From: a candidate division WOR-3 bacterium
GTDB taxonomy: Bacteria; Hydrothermota; Tepidihabitantia; SM23-42; JAOAFX01
Direction of reading: 5' to 3'
NCBI GenBank assembly: GCA_039802205.1
Contig: JBDRWD010000008.1
Coordinates: 1 to 64,000 of the forward strand
DNA length: 64,000 bases
The stretch's first letter is position 1. Each line of letters starts with the position of its first letter. Below the pieces are notes generated by a model. The model made no database searches, was not told where the DNA came from, and was given only the letters and a program-made list of their open reading frames with translations. Shown here one piece after another: positions 16,144-25,582 of the stretch. The translations under genes were made by a program, and so were the position numbers.

Positions 16144-16180
16144 CGATACTGCAAGACCCGACACCGTCGGGGCGATACTG
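16144..16180 (-). repeat. CAGTATCG-hairpin-CAGTATCG element, copy 2
   Basis: The plus strand shows CGATACTG at 16144-16151 and 16173-16180 around the hairpin CCCGAC/GTCGGG (16157-16171). This is the reverse orientation of the element at 3942-3973. It lies just beyond the 3' end of the ABC exporter gene. The rest of 15966-16196 shows no gene. Confidence 0.6.
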
Positions 16181-16196
16181 CATTTCCTGCGATTAT

Positions 16197-18266
16197 TTAC
16201 TGCATTGCCTGCAATTGATAAAGGTGATAATATACACCCTTCTTTGCCAGCAACTCTTGATGGGTTCCGACTTCTTTTATCTCTCCTTTATGTAGGACAT
16301 ATATCCTATCCACATCCTTTATTGTGCTCAATCGGTGGGCAATGATTATTGCAGTCCTGCCTGTAATCAATTTCTTCAATCCATCCTGGATATACTGCTC
16401 GGTCTCCGCATCAATGCTTGCTGTTGCCTCATCCAGAATCAAGATTTTCGGATTGAATGCTAAAACCCTTGCAAATGAGAGCAACTGGCGCTCGCCAGTA
16501 GAGAGTGTCACTCCCCTTTCCATCACCATTTCGTCATACTTATGGGGAAACCGGTCAATGAATTTATCCGCATTGATATATGCGGCAATTTCCTTTACCC
16601 GGTCATCCTCAATCGGTAGATTCAATCGGATGTTTGATTTTATATCACCGGAAAACAAGAATACATCCTGCATCACCACACCAATCTTTGAACGTAGTGA
16701 TTCAAGTTTTATATCCCTGATATCAACACCATCAATCAATATTCTTCCCTTTTGTATCTCATAAAGCCTGGAGAGCAAACTTATTATTGAAGTCTTGCCT
16801 GCACCTGTTGGACCCACAAATGCTACTTTCTCACCGGGTTTGATCTTGAAGCTCACATTTTTTAAAACCCATTCTTTCTCATCATAACTGAACCAAACAT
16901 TCTGAAATTCAATCTCGCCTTTGACCTCAGTCAGTTCTTTAGCACCAGGCAATGAAGTTATCTTTATCTCTTCATCAAGCAACTGGAATATCCTTTCACT
17001 TGATGCCATTGCGGATTGTAGTATTGTATAAGATTCGGTCAATTCCCTTATCGGTCTGAAGAACATCTCTACATAGGTCAAGAATGCCACAAGAATACCG
17101 AGCGAAAGATTGCCGGTGATTACCCTTCCTCCACCATAATACAGAACAAGCCCTATCCCCAGCGAACTTATAACTTCAATCAGCGGTCTGAAGAATGACA
17201 TAAGTGTAACTTCTTTTAAATTTGCTGATAGATATTCCCGATTAATCACATCAAACTTTTGCTGGCTCTCTTTCTCATTTGCAAATACCTTTATCACCCG
17301 CATACCTGAAATATTTTCCTGTAATGTCGCATTCAACCGGGCAAGTTTCCGGCGCACAAGGCGATAAATCTCTCGGGCTCTAATCCTGAAGTATGAAGTC
17401 AATACTACAACCAGGGGCACGACAATAAATGTAATCAGGGCAAGTCTGATATTTATCGCAATTAGAATAACAACAATTCCAATTAATAGTAATATATCCC
17501 TTGAGAGTGTTGCAAAGACACTCGTCAACGCCTCATTTATCGCCTCAACATCGTTTGTTGCACGGGTAACGAGCCTGCCCACCGGATTATGGTCAAAAAA
17601 TGCAAGGTCTAAATCCTGGAGTTTCTGGAAGACCTTCATTCTCAACGAATGCATAAAGAGTTGGCCGGCATATTGCATCAGATAGAGATGGCTAAAATTG
17701 ACAATTACGCCTAAAAAGATAATGGCAAGAAAGATAAGTGCCATTCTAAACACGCCGTTCAAATCATTCTTTCTAATTTTCAGCAAATCCAATGAATTTA
17801 TCTTTGCAAATTTATCATAGGGTGCAATTATCAAATTTTCATATTGTTCAAAGACTTCGGGATTATTACTTATCAACGATTGGGCATCTTTATCAATCTC
17901 ATTTTTATATAAGTAATAATATCGTTCTTTTGATAGAAGATTTTCTTTCTGCCATTTGTGAACGGTGTCGGGTGAGACTTTGGAGAGTTGGGATTGGGTT
18001 ATGAAATAAAGATTCTCACCAAGTTTCGGCAATTTTTTATCGTATTCAACATAAAGTTTGTATCCGGTCTTGGTTATATATCTATCAATCGTAAATCTCA
18101 TAATATTGGGAAAGACGAGTTCAACGAGGGCAGCAATGATTAGAAGGACAAAAGAAATGATAAGATATTTGAGGTAAGGTTTGAGTAACCCCAGTAATCG
18201 GGCAATCAGTCTTCGGTCAAATACCCTGCCGAGATCTTTTTCTTCAGTATGGAATTCGTGTATCAT
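16197..18266 (-). CDS. ABC exporter half-transporter, subunit B of a heterodimer
   Basis: This 689-residue half-transporter fuses six membrane helices to an ATPase domain. Between helices 1 and 2 it carries an insert of about 90 residues (charged, Tyr-rich, near residues 55-165), as in the larger subunit of BmrC/BmrD and TM287/288 pairs. Motifs: FFDHNPVGRLVTRATND coupling region, Walker A GPTGAGKTS, signature LSTGERQL (altered from LSGGQ), Walker B ILILDEATASIDAETE, H-loop AHRLST. It starts inside the stop of the upstream exporter gene (ATGA overlap), so both subunits are made together. The substrate is unknown; lipid, drug or peptide efflux are possible. Confidence 0.9.
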   Translation of the reverse strand: MIHEFHTEEKDLGRVFDRRLIARLLGLLKPYLKYLIISFVLLIIAALVELVFPNIMRFTIDRYITKTGYKLYVEYDKKLPKLGENLYFITQSQLSKVSPDTVHKWQKENLLSKERYYYLYKNEIDKDAQSLISNNPEVFEQYENLIIAPYDKFAKINSLDLLKIRKNDLNGVFRMALIFLAIIFLGVIVNFSHLYLMQYAGQLFMHSLRMKVFQKLQDLDLAFFDHNPVGRLVTRATNDVEAINEALTSVFATLSRDILLLIGIVVILIAINIRLALITFIVVPLVVVLTSYFRIRAREIYRLVRRKLARLNATLQENISGMRVIKVFANEKESQQKFDVINREYLSANLKEVTLMSFFRPLIEVISSLGIGLVLYYGGGRVITGNLSLGILVAFLTYVEMFFRPIRELTESYTILQSAMASSERIFQLLDEEIKITSLPGAKELTEVKGEIEFQNVWFSYDEKEWVLKNVSFKIKPGEKVAFVGPTGAGKTSIISLLSRLYEIQKGRILIDGVDIRDIKLESLRSKIGVVMQDVFLFSGDIKSNIRLNLPIEDDRVKEIAAYINADKFIDRFPHKYDEMVMERGVTLSTGERQLLSFARVLAFNPKILILDEATASIDAETEQYIQDGLKKLITGRTAIIIAHRLSTIKDVDRIYVLHKGEIKEVGTHQELLAKKGVYYHLYQLQAMQ

Positions 18267-20074
18267 TTAGACACCGTCCTACTTCCACCCTCACCTTTAT
18301 CCTCTCCCTTCAAGGGAGAGGACAGGTGAGGGGCTGATATCTTCTCCAGTCTCATCTCAAGTTGCTGGGTTTTATAAATACTATAGTACAGACCACGCTG
18401 TTTGATCAATTCCTGATGGGTTCCTCTTTCCACAATCTTACCCTCATCAAGCACAACAATCAACTTTGCCTCTTTTATCGCAAAAAGTCGATGGGAGATA
18501 ACTATTGTCGTGCGATTTGCCATTTCTGATTTTAGATTTTTCACAATCTTCTGTTCGGTATTTGCATCTACCGCAGAAAACGCATCATCAAGAATCAAAA
18601 TCGGTCGCTTAAGAATCAGTGCCCGTGCCAGGGCAATCCTTTGTTTCTGCCCACCACTCAAGGTAATACCCCTCTCCCCCACAATCGTCTCAAACTTATC
18701 CGGAAATTCCATTATCTCATCATAGATTTCGGCAATCTTTGCCACATTCTCTACTTCCTGCAAACTCGCCTTTTGATTACCAAACAGGATATTATCTTTT
18801 ATTGACTCAGAAAATAAAAATGTATCCTGAGGAACAAAGGCAATATTCTTACGCAGTTCATCAATTTTGTATTCTTTTATATCAATGCCATTGAGCAGAA
18901 TTACACCATGCTGTGGTTCATAAAGTCTTAACAACAAATGGACAAGACTTGATTTTCCAGAACCAATCGGACCGGTGATGCCGATGAAAGAACCCGGTTC
19001 TATAACAAGATTGATATTACTCAATGCAGGTTTTTCTTTACCAGAATAGGTAAAAGTTATATCTCTAAATTCGATCTTCGCTTCGGCATTAGTTATTGAA
19101 TGAGTGCCGCTTTTTATCGTTGGCTGTGTCCTGAATATCCGGTTCAGCCTTCCCTGGGATGCAGCACCACGCTGGAACATATTTATCGCCCTGCCGATCG
19201 CCATCATCGGCCAGACCAGCATTTGTAAATAGACCATAAATGCAACAAAAGAACCCACTGAGATTGCACCGATAATCACATATCTACCACCCAGTCCTAA
19301 AACAATCACCTCGCCAATACCTGCCAATCCCATTATAATTGGAAAGAATAATGCAAGTATCTTCCATAACTTCATATTCTTATCCACATAATCCTGGCTT
19401 ACTTTTTTAAATTTTTCTATTTCAGCATCTTCCTGGACGAATAATTTTACTACCCTGATTCCAGAAAGGTTCTCACGCACCCGTTCGGTGAGGTCAGAAA
19501 AAGACGCCTGCACTTTTTCAAACAGCCTATGGATGAAACGGCCAAAATAAGTAGAGAAAAACGCAATAAATGGAAATGGTAAAAGTGAATATAGCGTAAG
19601 GCGTGGACTGATCAGAATCATCATCACCAATGAGGCAATACCCAATGCAAATATATCAACTAAAATAACCAGTCCAAAGCCGATGGACATTCTTATTGCA
19701 TTTATGTCATTCACCGCATGCGCCATTAAATCACCGGTCTTATGGGTATCAAAGAAACTTGTATCAAGGGTTGTCAAATGGTTATAAAAATCTTCTCGTA
19801 GTTCTTTTTCAATTCTTCGTGCCGAGCCGATGAGTAGATAGCGCCACCAGAATCTACCAAATGCAATGCCGATCGCTATCACCATTATCAAAAAGAAATA
19901 ATGACCAAGCAAATTAGGTGTTGCCCTACCCTGGGCAAGGGCATCTATCGCCAGTTTTAAAACCCTCGGAACGAATAACTGCAAAAGGTCAATTATGACA
20001 AGGGCAATAACGCCGATTAGAATCTGCCACGAGTATTTTTTGAAGTATTTTTTTAGAGCAAGCAATTCACGCAT
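18263..20074 (-). CDS. ABC exporter half-transporter, subunit A of a heterodimer
   Basis: This 603-residue protein has the same fold as its partner: six helices, coupling motif FFDTHKTGDLMAHAVND, Walker A GPIGSGKSS, signature LSGGQKQR, Walker B ILILDDAFSAVDANTE. The Asp replacing the catalytic Glu after Walker B marks the degenerate site of heterodimeric exporters. The last 25 or so residues (SSPLKGEDKGEGGS) are not part of the fold and come from a palindromic repeat read in frame. It begins 1 nt after the beta-helix gene and overlaps the next exporter gene by four bases. Confidence 0.9.
   Translation of the reverse strand: MRELLALKKYFKKYSWQILIGVIALVIIDLLQLFVPRVLKLAIDALAQGRATPNLLGHYFFLIMVIAIGIAFGRFWWRYLLIGSARRIEKELREDFYNHLTTLDTSFFDTHKTGDLMAHAVNDINAIRMSIGFGLVILVDIFALGIASLVMMILISPRLTLYSLLPFPFIAFFSTYFGRFIHRLFEKVQASFSDLTERVRENLSGIRVVKLFVQEDAEIEKFKKVSQDYVDKNMKLWKILALFFPIIMGLAGIGEVIVLGLGGRYVIIGAISVGSFVAFMVYLQMLVWPMMAIGRAINMFQRGAASQGRLNRIFRTQPTIKSGTHSITNAEAKIEFRDITFTYSGKEKPALSNINLVIEPGSFIGITGPIGSGKSSLVHLLLRLYEPQHGVILLNGIDIKEYKIDELRKNIAFVPQDTFLFSESIKDNILFGNQKASLQEVENVAKIAEIYDEIMEFPDKFETIVGERGITLSGGQKQRIALARALILKRPILILDDAFSAVDANTEQKIVKNLKSEMANRTTIVISHRLFAIKEAKLIVVLDEGKIVERGTHQELIKQRGLYYSIYKTQQLEMRLEKISAPHLSSPLKGEDKGEGGSRTVSK
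18288..18332. repeat. Palindromic repeat fused to the 3' end of an exporter gene
   Basis: Nested inverted arms: CCCTCACCT (18288-18296) with AGGTGAGGG (18324-18332), and TCCTCTCCCTT (18300-18310) with AAGGGAGAGGA (18312-18322). It is read on the minus strand as SPLKGEDKGEG, an extra tail on the exporter. Similar palindromes are scattered in many bacterial genomes (general knowledge). Confidence 0.8.
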
Positions 20075-20075
20075 A

Positions 20076-21245
20076 TTATTCTATTTTCTTTGCCCTTGGT
20101 CCACCATATATTCCCATATCTGAACGCGAACCATCCAAATCAATAATCAATGTATCACCCGCATCAATACAGGGCGAGTCTTTCTTCAAGATAAAGGTCA
20201 TTCCATCAAATTTCGGGTCAACAGAGATATTCCCATTGCTACCAGTCTGGTCATCCATTCCCTGATAATTCCCTGCTTTGTTATTCCAGAAATTATTAAA
20301 TCTGATGGGGAATTTTTCTGAGACCCCATTCATCCAGGCACCGACACAGGGGCATACCCATTCTTCTTTCCAACCATTCTCAGCAACGATATTGTTTTCA
20401 AAAATACCGGTCGCATTTGAATCCCATACCGCAAATCCACAATTGCCATTATGATAAATCACATTATTCACAACCTTCATATATGAACTGCCGGTGGCAA
20501 TGATCCCCCAGCCTAAATTGTCATATACCGCATTATTCATCACCACCGCACTTGAATTTCCAAAACAACCTATCCCTTTCCAGTATTCAGAGATAAAATT
20601 GCGATAGACCAAGGCATTCGCATCCCAGGTTATCCCGATCCCTGCACCCCTGCCTTTTTTAATAATATTATCAGTTATTACTGCACTCGCCCCACGATAA
20701 AGGGCAATTCCATCCCAGGTGTTGTTATAGATATAACAATTACGGATATAAATCTCTGCCCCTTCCCTGCCGAATATGCCACCAATCCCAACGACCACCG
20801 TATCAATTCTATGGGTATTATCAATCACTGCCACATTATCAATGAGTACCTTACTATTTTTGACCACAATCCCGGCATCGGTCGCATTGCCATCAGGGCT
20901 CCTTCTGCCACCGGTTATGGTGAGATTTGAAAGATAGACACTTTCGCAGTCTTCAAAAAGTAAGCCATAACCCGCATTTGTGACCAAGACAGTGCTATCC
21001 CGTTTTTCACCGATTATTACCAGCGATTTACTTTTAATATGAAATCCAGCCGTGGTTTTTACTTCGGTCAAAGGCTCGACACAATTCCCACATATCTTTT
21101 CTATATATGGTTCTGCCCGGGCACTAAAAACTCCTTTTTTAATAAAAACTGTATCTTTGGTCTTTGCACCCATAAAGACCGAATCAAGATTCATATCAGG
21201 TATAACCGTAATAAAATCGCTTATTAAAATCAATAATATCAACAT
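20076..21245 (-). CDS. Secreted right-handed beta-helix protein
   Basis: This 389-residue protein has a short hydrophobic N-terminus. Residues 90-330 show the ladder of parallel beta-helix (PbH1/NosD-like) repeats: VYLSNLTITGG, VLIDNVAVIDN, IYIRNCYIYNN, ALVYRNFISEY, VVMNNAVYDN, MKVVNNVIYHN, TGIFENNIVAENG. Such folds bind or cleave polysaccharide. The C-terminal part (VDPKF, SPCIDAGD, SRSDMGIYGG) is the usual end of this family. It heads an operon with the two ABC exporter genes, 1 nt upstream of the first. No sorting domain is seen. Confidence 0.8.
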   Translation of the reverse strand: MLILLILISDFITVIPDMNLDSVFMGAKTKDTVFIKKGVFSARAEPYIEKICGNCVEPLTEVKTTAGFHIKSKSLVIIGEKRDSTVLVTNAGYGLLFEDCESVYLSNLTITGGRRSPDGNATDAGIVVKNSKVLIDNVAVIDNTHRIDTVVVGIGGIFGREGAEIYIRNCYIYNNTWDGIALYRGASAVITDNIIKKGRGAGIGITWDANALVYRNFISEYWKGIGCFGNSSAVVMNNAVYDNLGWGIIATGSSYMKVVNNVIYHNGNCGFAVWDSNATGIFENNIVAENGWKEEWVCPCVGAWMNGVSEKFPIRFNNFWNNKAGNYQGMDDQTGSNGNISVDPKFDGMTFILKKDSPCIDAGDTLIIDLDGSRSDMGIYGGPRAKKIE

Positions 21246-21263
21246 ATTTTTAAGTTTCTGGTA

Positions 21264-21291
21264 ATTATATCCAGATTTTAAATTTAAGCAA
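21264..21291 (-). promoter_or_regulatory. Promoter of the beta-helix/exporter operon
   Basis: On the minus strand TTGCTT (21286-21291), 16 bp, TATAAT (21264-21269), 18 nt before the ATG at 21245. Confidence 0.6.
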
Positions 21292-21444
21292 TACGGGTCA
21301 GAAAATTAATCCTACCTCACGACTTGTCCATTTTTGAATAAAAAAATAATCTTAGGACAGGCTTTCTTATAGACGGTTATTATCGTAATTATGGATTATC
21401 TTTCAATTAAATCCGAATCTCATGCTTTCCGCTATTGGTGTATA

Positions 21445-22854
21445 TTATTTTACAAGAATGAATTTTTTTGAAACTTGTTTATTATTCTGTCTGATAACAA
21501 GAAAATAGATACCACCAGAAAGGTTAGTTAAGTTTAATATCTTCCGATAATTTCCTGACTCACTTTCGCCAATCTTTATTGATTTTCTCGTTGCACCTGT
21601 TATATCATATACTATAAGTTCAGCATCACAACCATTTCTGAGATTGTATTCAATGCTTAACAACCCGTATGAAACGCTCGGATAGACCTTCATATTTAAC
21701 CCTGCATCCTGCATCGTGTATCTTGTACCCACTTCTTCTATTCCTACAAGCCCGCGCCAAGCGTGCTTGAAAAATCCCGTAATAAATGAATCACACGAAT
21801 ATGCCGCATGGATGGTATTATATTTGTCCATCTCCAAGCCGAGGTCACAAGTAAATACCCCGTCTGATGAATCACAAAGCAAACTCACATGCCATGTGAT
21901 ATCTTTATAATAGTAGATGGCTTTTGACTGCATCGCTGGCTTAACGGCAATATGGGGACGATCATAATTATCCAGTTCAAGCGCTATCCTCACACCTACC
22001 CAGCCAATAGTCAAAAGTGTATCTATATGCCAGGTTGAACCATCCCACCACCTATACTCAAGGTCACCACCTGCATCATATGCAAGATGGGGATATTGGT
22101 CTTTATCAAGTTCAAAATCCAAGGATGGCGCACTTAAATCAATATACTCTATCCACTTCATTACCCAGTTATTAAGACTATCATAAGTGTATATCTTTAA
22201 GGAGTTAACCCCATAACCAATCTGCTCCCTGAATGCAATATGCGGTATATTGTGTTTGTCAAATTTTAATGTCGGACTCCAATCACGGGAATCTGACTGT
22301 CCATTATACTCTACCGTTGATATCTCCCAGATGACGCCATTATAATGGGCATATTTGATATACTGCGCCTCTATGGAATCATGTTGAATATAGGCAATGC
22401 CCGGCAATCCCAGGGTATCAAGGGCAATAGAACTCTTAATATCAGTCCAACCCGGGAATCTATACCAAATTGTGTCAATGACCGAAATATGCCAGCCATT
22501 ATAATCCCGAAATGCATAACACAAAAGGGTATATTGGGAATTCTGGTCATTTACCCGGTAATAACTCATATGGGGAATGTTATTGTTATCGTAGATGAGT
22601 GAATATCCAAAACTAACAGAGAATCCGCTATCAGCAATTTCCTTTTGCCATTCATTTTCAAGCCGGCGTGCATAAAAAATCTTGTGTATAGCATCGTCGC
22701 AATAAACAACACCAGGAATACCACTGGTATCAAGTGCCAGAGAGTTAAAAACAGCAAAGTTACTTGGCGAACTCACTGTATCAATCACTTCTCTTTCCCA
22801 CATAGCCTGTCCAGACCCCAATACAAAGATAAAGAATATCAAACATTTTTTCAT
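21445..22854 (-). CDS. Secreted BNR-like propeller protein with sorting domain
   Basis: This is a 469-residue protein with a signal peptide (to about residue 17). Between residues 40 and 360 a motif of the form ALDxxGxPxIAYxD recurs about six times (LALDTSGIPGVVYCD, IALDTLGLPGIAYIQ, FDKHNIPHIAF, LELDNYDRPHIAV, EMDKYNTIHAAYS), like BNR or sialidase-type propellers that report on surface binding rather than catalysis. The end (YPSVSYGLLSIEYN, VYDITGATRK, GGIYFLVIR, KKFILVK) is a sorting domain. It lies 44 nt after the broken C25 protease gene and was probably in one operon with it. Confidence 0.75.
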   Translation of the reverse strand: MKKCLIFFIFVLGSGQAMWEREVIDTVSSPSNFAVFNSLALDTSGIPGVVYCDDAIHKIFYARRLENEWQKEIADSGFSVSFGYSLIYDNNNIPHMSYYRVNDQNSQYTLLCYAFRDYNGWHISVIDTIWYRFPGWTDIKSSIALDTLGLPGIAYIQHDSIEAQYIKYAHYNGVIWEISTVEYNGQSDSRDWSPTLKFDKHNIPHIAFREQIGYGVNSLKIYTYDSLNNWVMKWIEYIDLSAPSLDFELDKDQYPHLAYDAGGDLEYRWWDGSTWHIDTLLTIGWVGVRIALELDNYDRPHIAVKPAMQSKAIYYYKDITWHVSLLCDSSDGVFTCDLGLEMDKYNTIHAAYSCDSFITGFFKHAWRGLVGIEEVGTRYTMQDAGLNMKVYPSVSYGLLSIEYNLRNGCDAELIVYDITGATRKSIKIGESESGNYRKILNLTNLSGGIYFLVIRQNNKQVSKKFILVK

Positions 22855-22898
22855 CTTAACTCCTTTATGAAGAGCGGCAATGGCATTTTGTTTTTCAT

Positions 22899-25323
22899 TT
22901 ATTTTGTAATAATAATTTTTCTGCTCACTTTTTCTTTACCCTGTGTAAGGACAAGAAAGTAAATGCCACTTGTCAAATTTTTTAAATCTATTCGCTGTGT
23001 GTAATAACCAGGGAAAGATACCTTTTGATTGCATTCCCACACGCATGCACCGATTGAGTTATAAATTGAGATTGAAATATTATTTTGAATCGGAACCCTG
23101 TATTTTATTGTTATATTATCCTTAATCACGGTTGGTAACTCGGTAATACCGAGGGTCGCAGGAATAATCTCTTGTGCATCCGAACTCTGTTCACCACCAG
23201 GCCAACCAACCTGGCAGGTAGTCCTGGAAGGTAAATACTGAATATAATCATCGCTAAGATTATGAGAGCGGGTGACCGTTACTTTTAGTATCCCTACTGT
23301 CTGAGGTGTAATATTAAAGGTAACCAATCCGGTAAGATCAGTGTAACCAATCAGATAAATATCCCCAGGCTTATTCAAGCAAACCTTGGCAAAAGGAACA
23401 GGACTGTTTGTTATAGCATCCCTAACCCGAACTCTAAATCGTGTTTGTTGTCCTACTGGAATCTGGATGGGATGAAAAACAATAAGATTACGCGGTGTAT
23501 TCGTCCAGACTTCTGTATACGGTGAGCCAAAGAGGTTATGGGAATAGCAGACATACCGGTATCGCCATAGATACAACCAATTAGTATCCGGCAAAAGACT
23601 CTTTGAAAGCGCTTCTGCAATACCTAATCTGGAAAACGCATTATCATTAAATGGACTATTGTTCTGGGTAAACAAAACATCATAAAAGCTATGCTGAATT
23701 GCATGAGATGGTCCGACATCAGCATAGTCTAACTGACCATCCCTTGTATTACCAAGATAAGCACAGGCCCCTTTGTCTGCATAGGTATCGACAAAACCAT
23801 CCGCAATACAGGTGTCAGTAATCAGCAAATCCCCGTGAGCAAGTGTGTCATAAGCACCATTCCAGCAACTTATTGAATAACAAACAAAATACTTATTGTA
23901 ATTATTCAATTCATTCAAACCAGCATGGCCATTTGGTGTCTGGAGATAACTATAGATATAGGAGCGAGGCTGAGGCCATCTGGAAGCAAACAGATTCACA
24001 TCGCCATGGCAATCTATCAATACCATATCCTGAATTGAATTCATTTATCACCACAGAGGCATATTGGTCTTCACAATTACGATGGGAAAAATAGGACGGA
24101 AACTCATTATAAGCAAAACCCTCACCTACTTCATGATTATAGATCCATAAGGCAGTTATAAGATTATCTGGTTGGAAACCCGGTGCAATCTCATAGTTCA
24201 GTGCCTTGCATACCCAGTTGGTAACCTCATTGGGACAACACGCAGGAATTCTACCGACAAAGACCTCAGGGAATCGATCAGCCTGATCCTGACTCAATTC
24301 ACCCCACACATAATCACCGTCTACATCCCAGTTTCCGGTAAGGTCAGAATAGTACATATCACAGGGAATAGAATCAGACACTGGGATAGGCTCGCCAGGA
24401 TTTTTATCCGTAGATGTTGCATATCTCACCGGTAAAAATTCAGCATCTCCCCCGAGGATGAAATAAGTTCCACCCCATTCCATATAACAGTATTTTATGT
24501 AATTGCGAATCCTTTCAGCATTATCGCAACCTGAAAAATGCTCATATATCCATTCTGGTGTGACCATTACAGTTGGCAATCCCTGGTCAACAAGCCAATC
24601 AGCCTAAGGTTGGAAATAAGGTTTGAACCACTCGGGCGTAATTATCACTCATGGTGCGAAATTGCTCGTCATTAATGCGGACTCATCAACCAATGTTGGT
24701 CTCATGTAATAAGCAGAAATTTCGTAATCATTTACAACAACTTTTGCGAGTGCTTGGTCATAGACCAACTGTTCATACCTTCCCCTGACTTGCGGTCTTA
24801 ATTCCGGTAGCGCATTTGGACCAAAAGAAAATTCAAAACTGATTTGCCTTGCAAGAAAAAGTCGTTTTGTCTTTGGACGATATTGGAGTGGTTTTACTTC
24901 CACCGTAATGATCCGCGCACCATCCATAATTCCACTACCAATAATGCTAATAAATTTACCAGGAAAGAGACTATCAGAATTGTAGATCAAAGTATCAGGG
25001 GGAACCCAGGGTACAGATTCACCAATGGCCCGCGGCGATTGCGTAGGATAAATATAGTACTCACTAGGGATCTGAACGAGTTGGAACTGGGAAACAATTA
25101 TAGAATCAGCCTTTGCATTGGGTGGAATGATGTAATTAAGATAGACTGCGGGTAACTCAGGTGTCCCGGGTTTACAGCAAAGGCTGAACTTAGGTGCACT
25201 TATCCGGTCAAACCCATTCTCTTTATAAAAAGAAAATTCACCAGGAGAGTAATCAAACGTATACCCCCCCCATACAAGAATGACCGGTGCACTGCTTAGT
25301 AACAGTATTTTTAAGACTTTCAT
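22899..25323 (-). pseudogene. Gingipain-like C25 cysteine protease gene, disrupted
   Basis: Three open pieces form one protease. The first (25323-24649) is a signal peptide plus a C25 propeptide-like region. An in-frame TGA (24651-24649) and, 14 codons on, an in-frame TAG (24606-24604) follow, with sense codons VIITPEWFKPYFQP between them. Then the catalytic domain (MVTPEWI, GGDAEFLPVRY, FVGRIP) runs to about 24040, where the frame shifts by one base into a piece with the catalytic His (DCHGD) and Cys (SISCWNGAYD). Ig-like and sorting domains end it (GIYFLVLTQ, RKIIITK). Gingipains are T9SS-exported proteases. Three lesions make an inactive gene most likely. Confidence 0.8.
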
Positions 25324-25366
25324 CTATACCTCCTTACATCCTTTGCCTTTGCCGCTTTTAATTCTA

Positions 25367-25394
25367 ATTATAATAAAAATTTTCAAGATGTCAA
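25367..25394 (-). promoter_or_regulatory. Promoter of the C25 protease gene
   Basis: Minus strand TTGACA (25389-25394), 16 bp, TATAAT (25367-25372). The leader is about 40 nt with GGAGG before the ATG at 25323. The promoter is intact although the gene is broken. Confidence 0.65.
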
Positions 25395-25532
25395 GAATAC
25401 ACTCTTTCTGCCGAGCAGACAAAGTTGATTTTTGAAAATTGCTTTAGATGGAAAAATGCTTCATTTTTCACCCACAAATAGTTTAATATTGCCGTTAAGT
25501 GAACTGTCATAATAACAAATATTATTATTTTA

Positions 25533-25560
25533 TTGACATTATACTAATTTTGTGTAATAT
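25533..25560 (+). promoter_or_regulatory. Promoter of the 25583 gene
   Basis: TTGACA (25533-25538), 16 bp, TAATAT (25555-25560), with TGTG just before the -10 box. ATGGAGG lies between it and the ATG at 25583. Confidence 0.6.
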
Positions 25561-25582
25561 ACCTTATTAAAATGGAGGCACA

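Noticed and set aside
16021-16345. Two overlapping plus-strand frames of 65 and 97 codons
   Set aside because: They run into the antisense of the exporter gene, have no ribosome site, and have low-complexity composition.
24604-24651. Recoding of the TGA (selenocysteine) and TAG (pyrrolysine) in the C25 gene
   Set aside because: Neither position is a catalytic residue, no SECIS-like stem is visible after the TGA, and a separate frameshift is present further on; decay explains all three.
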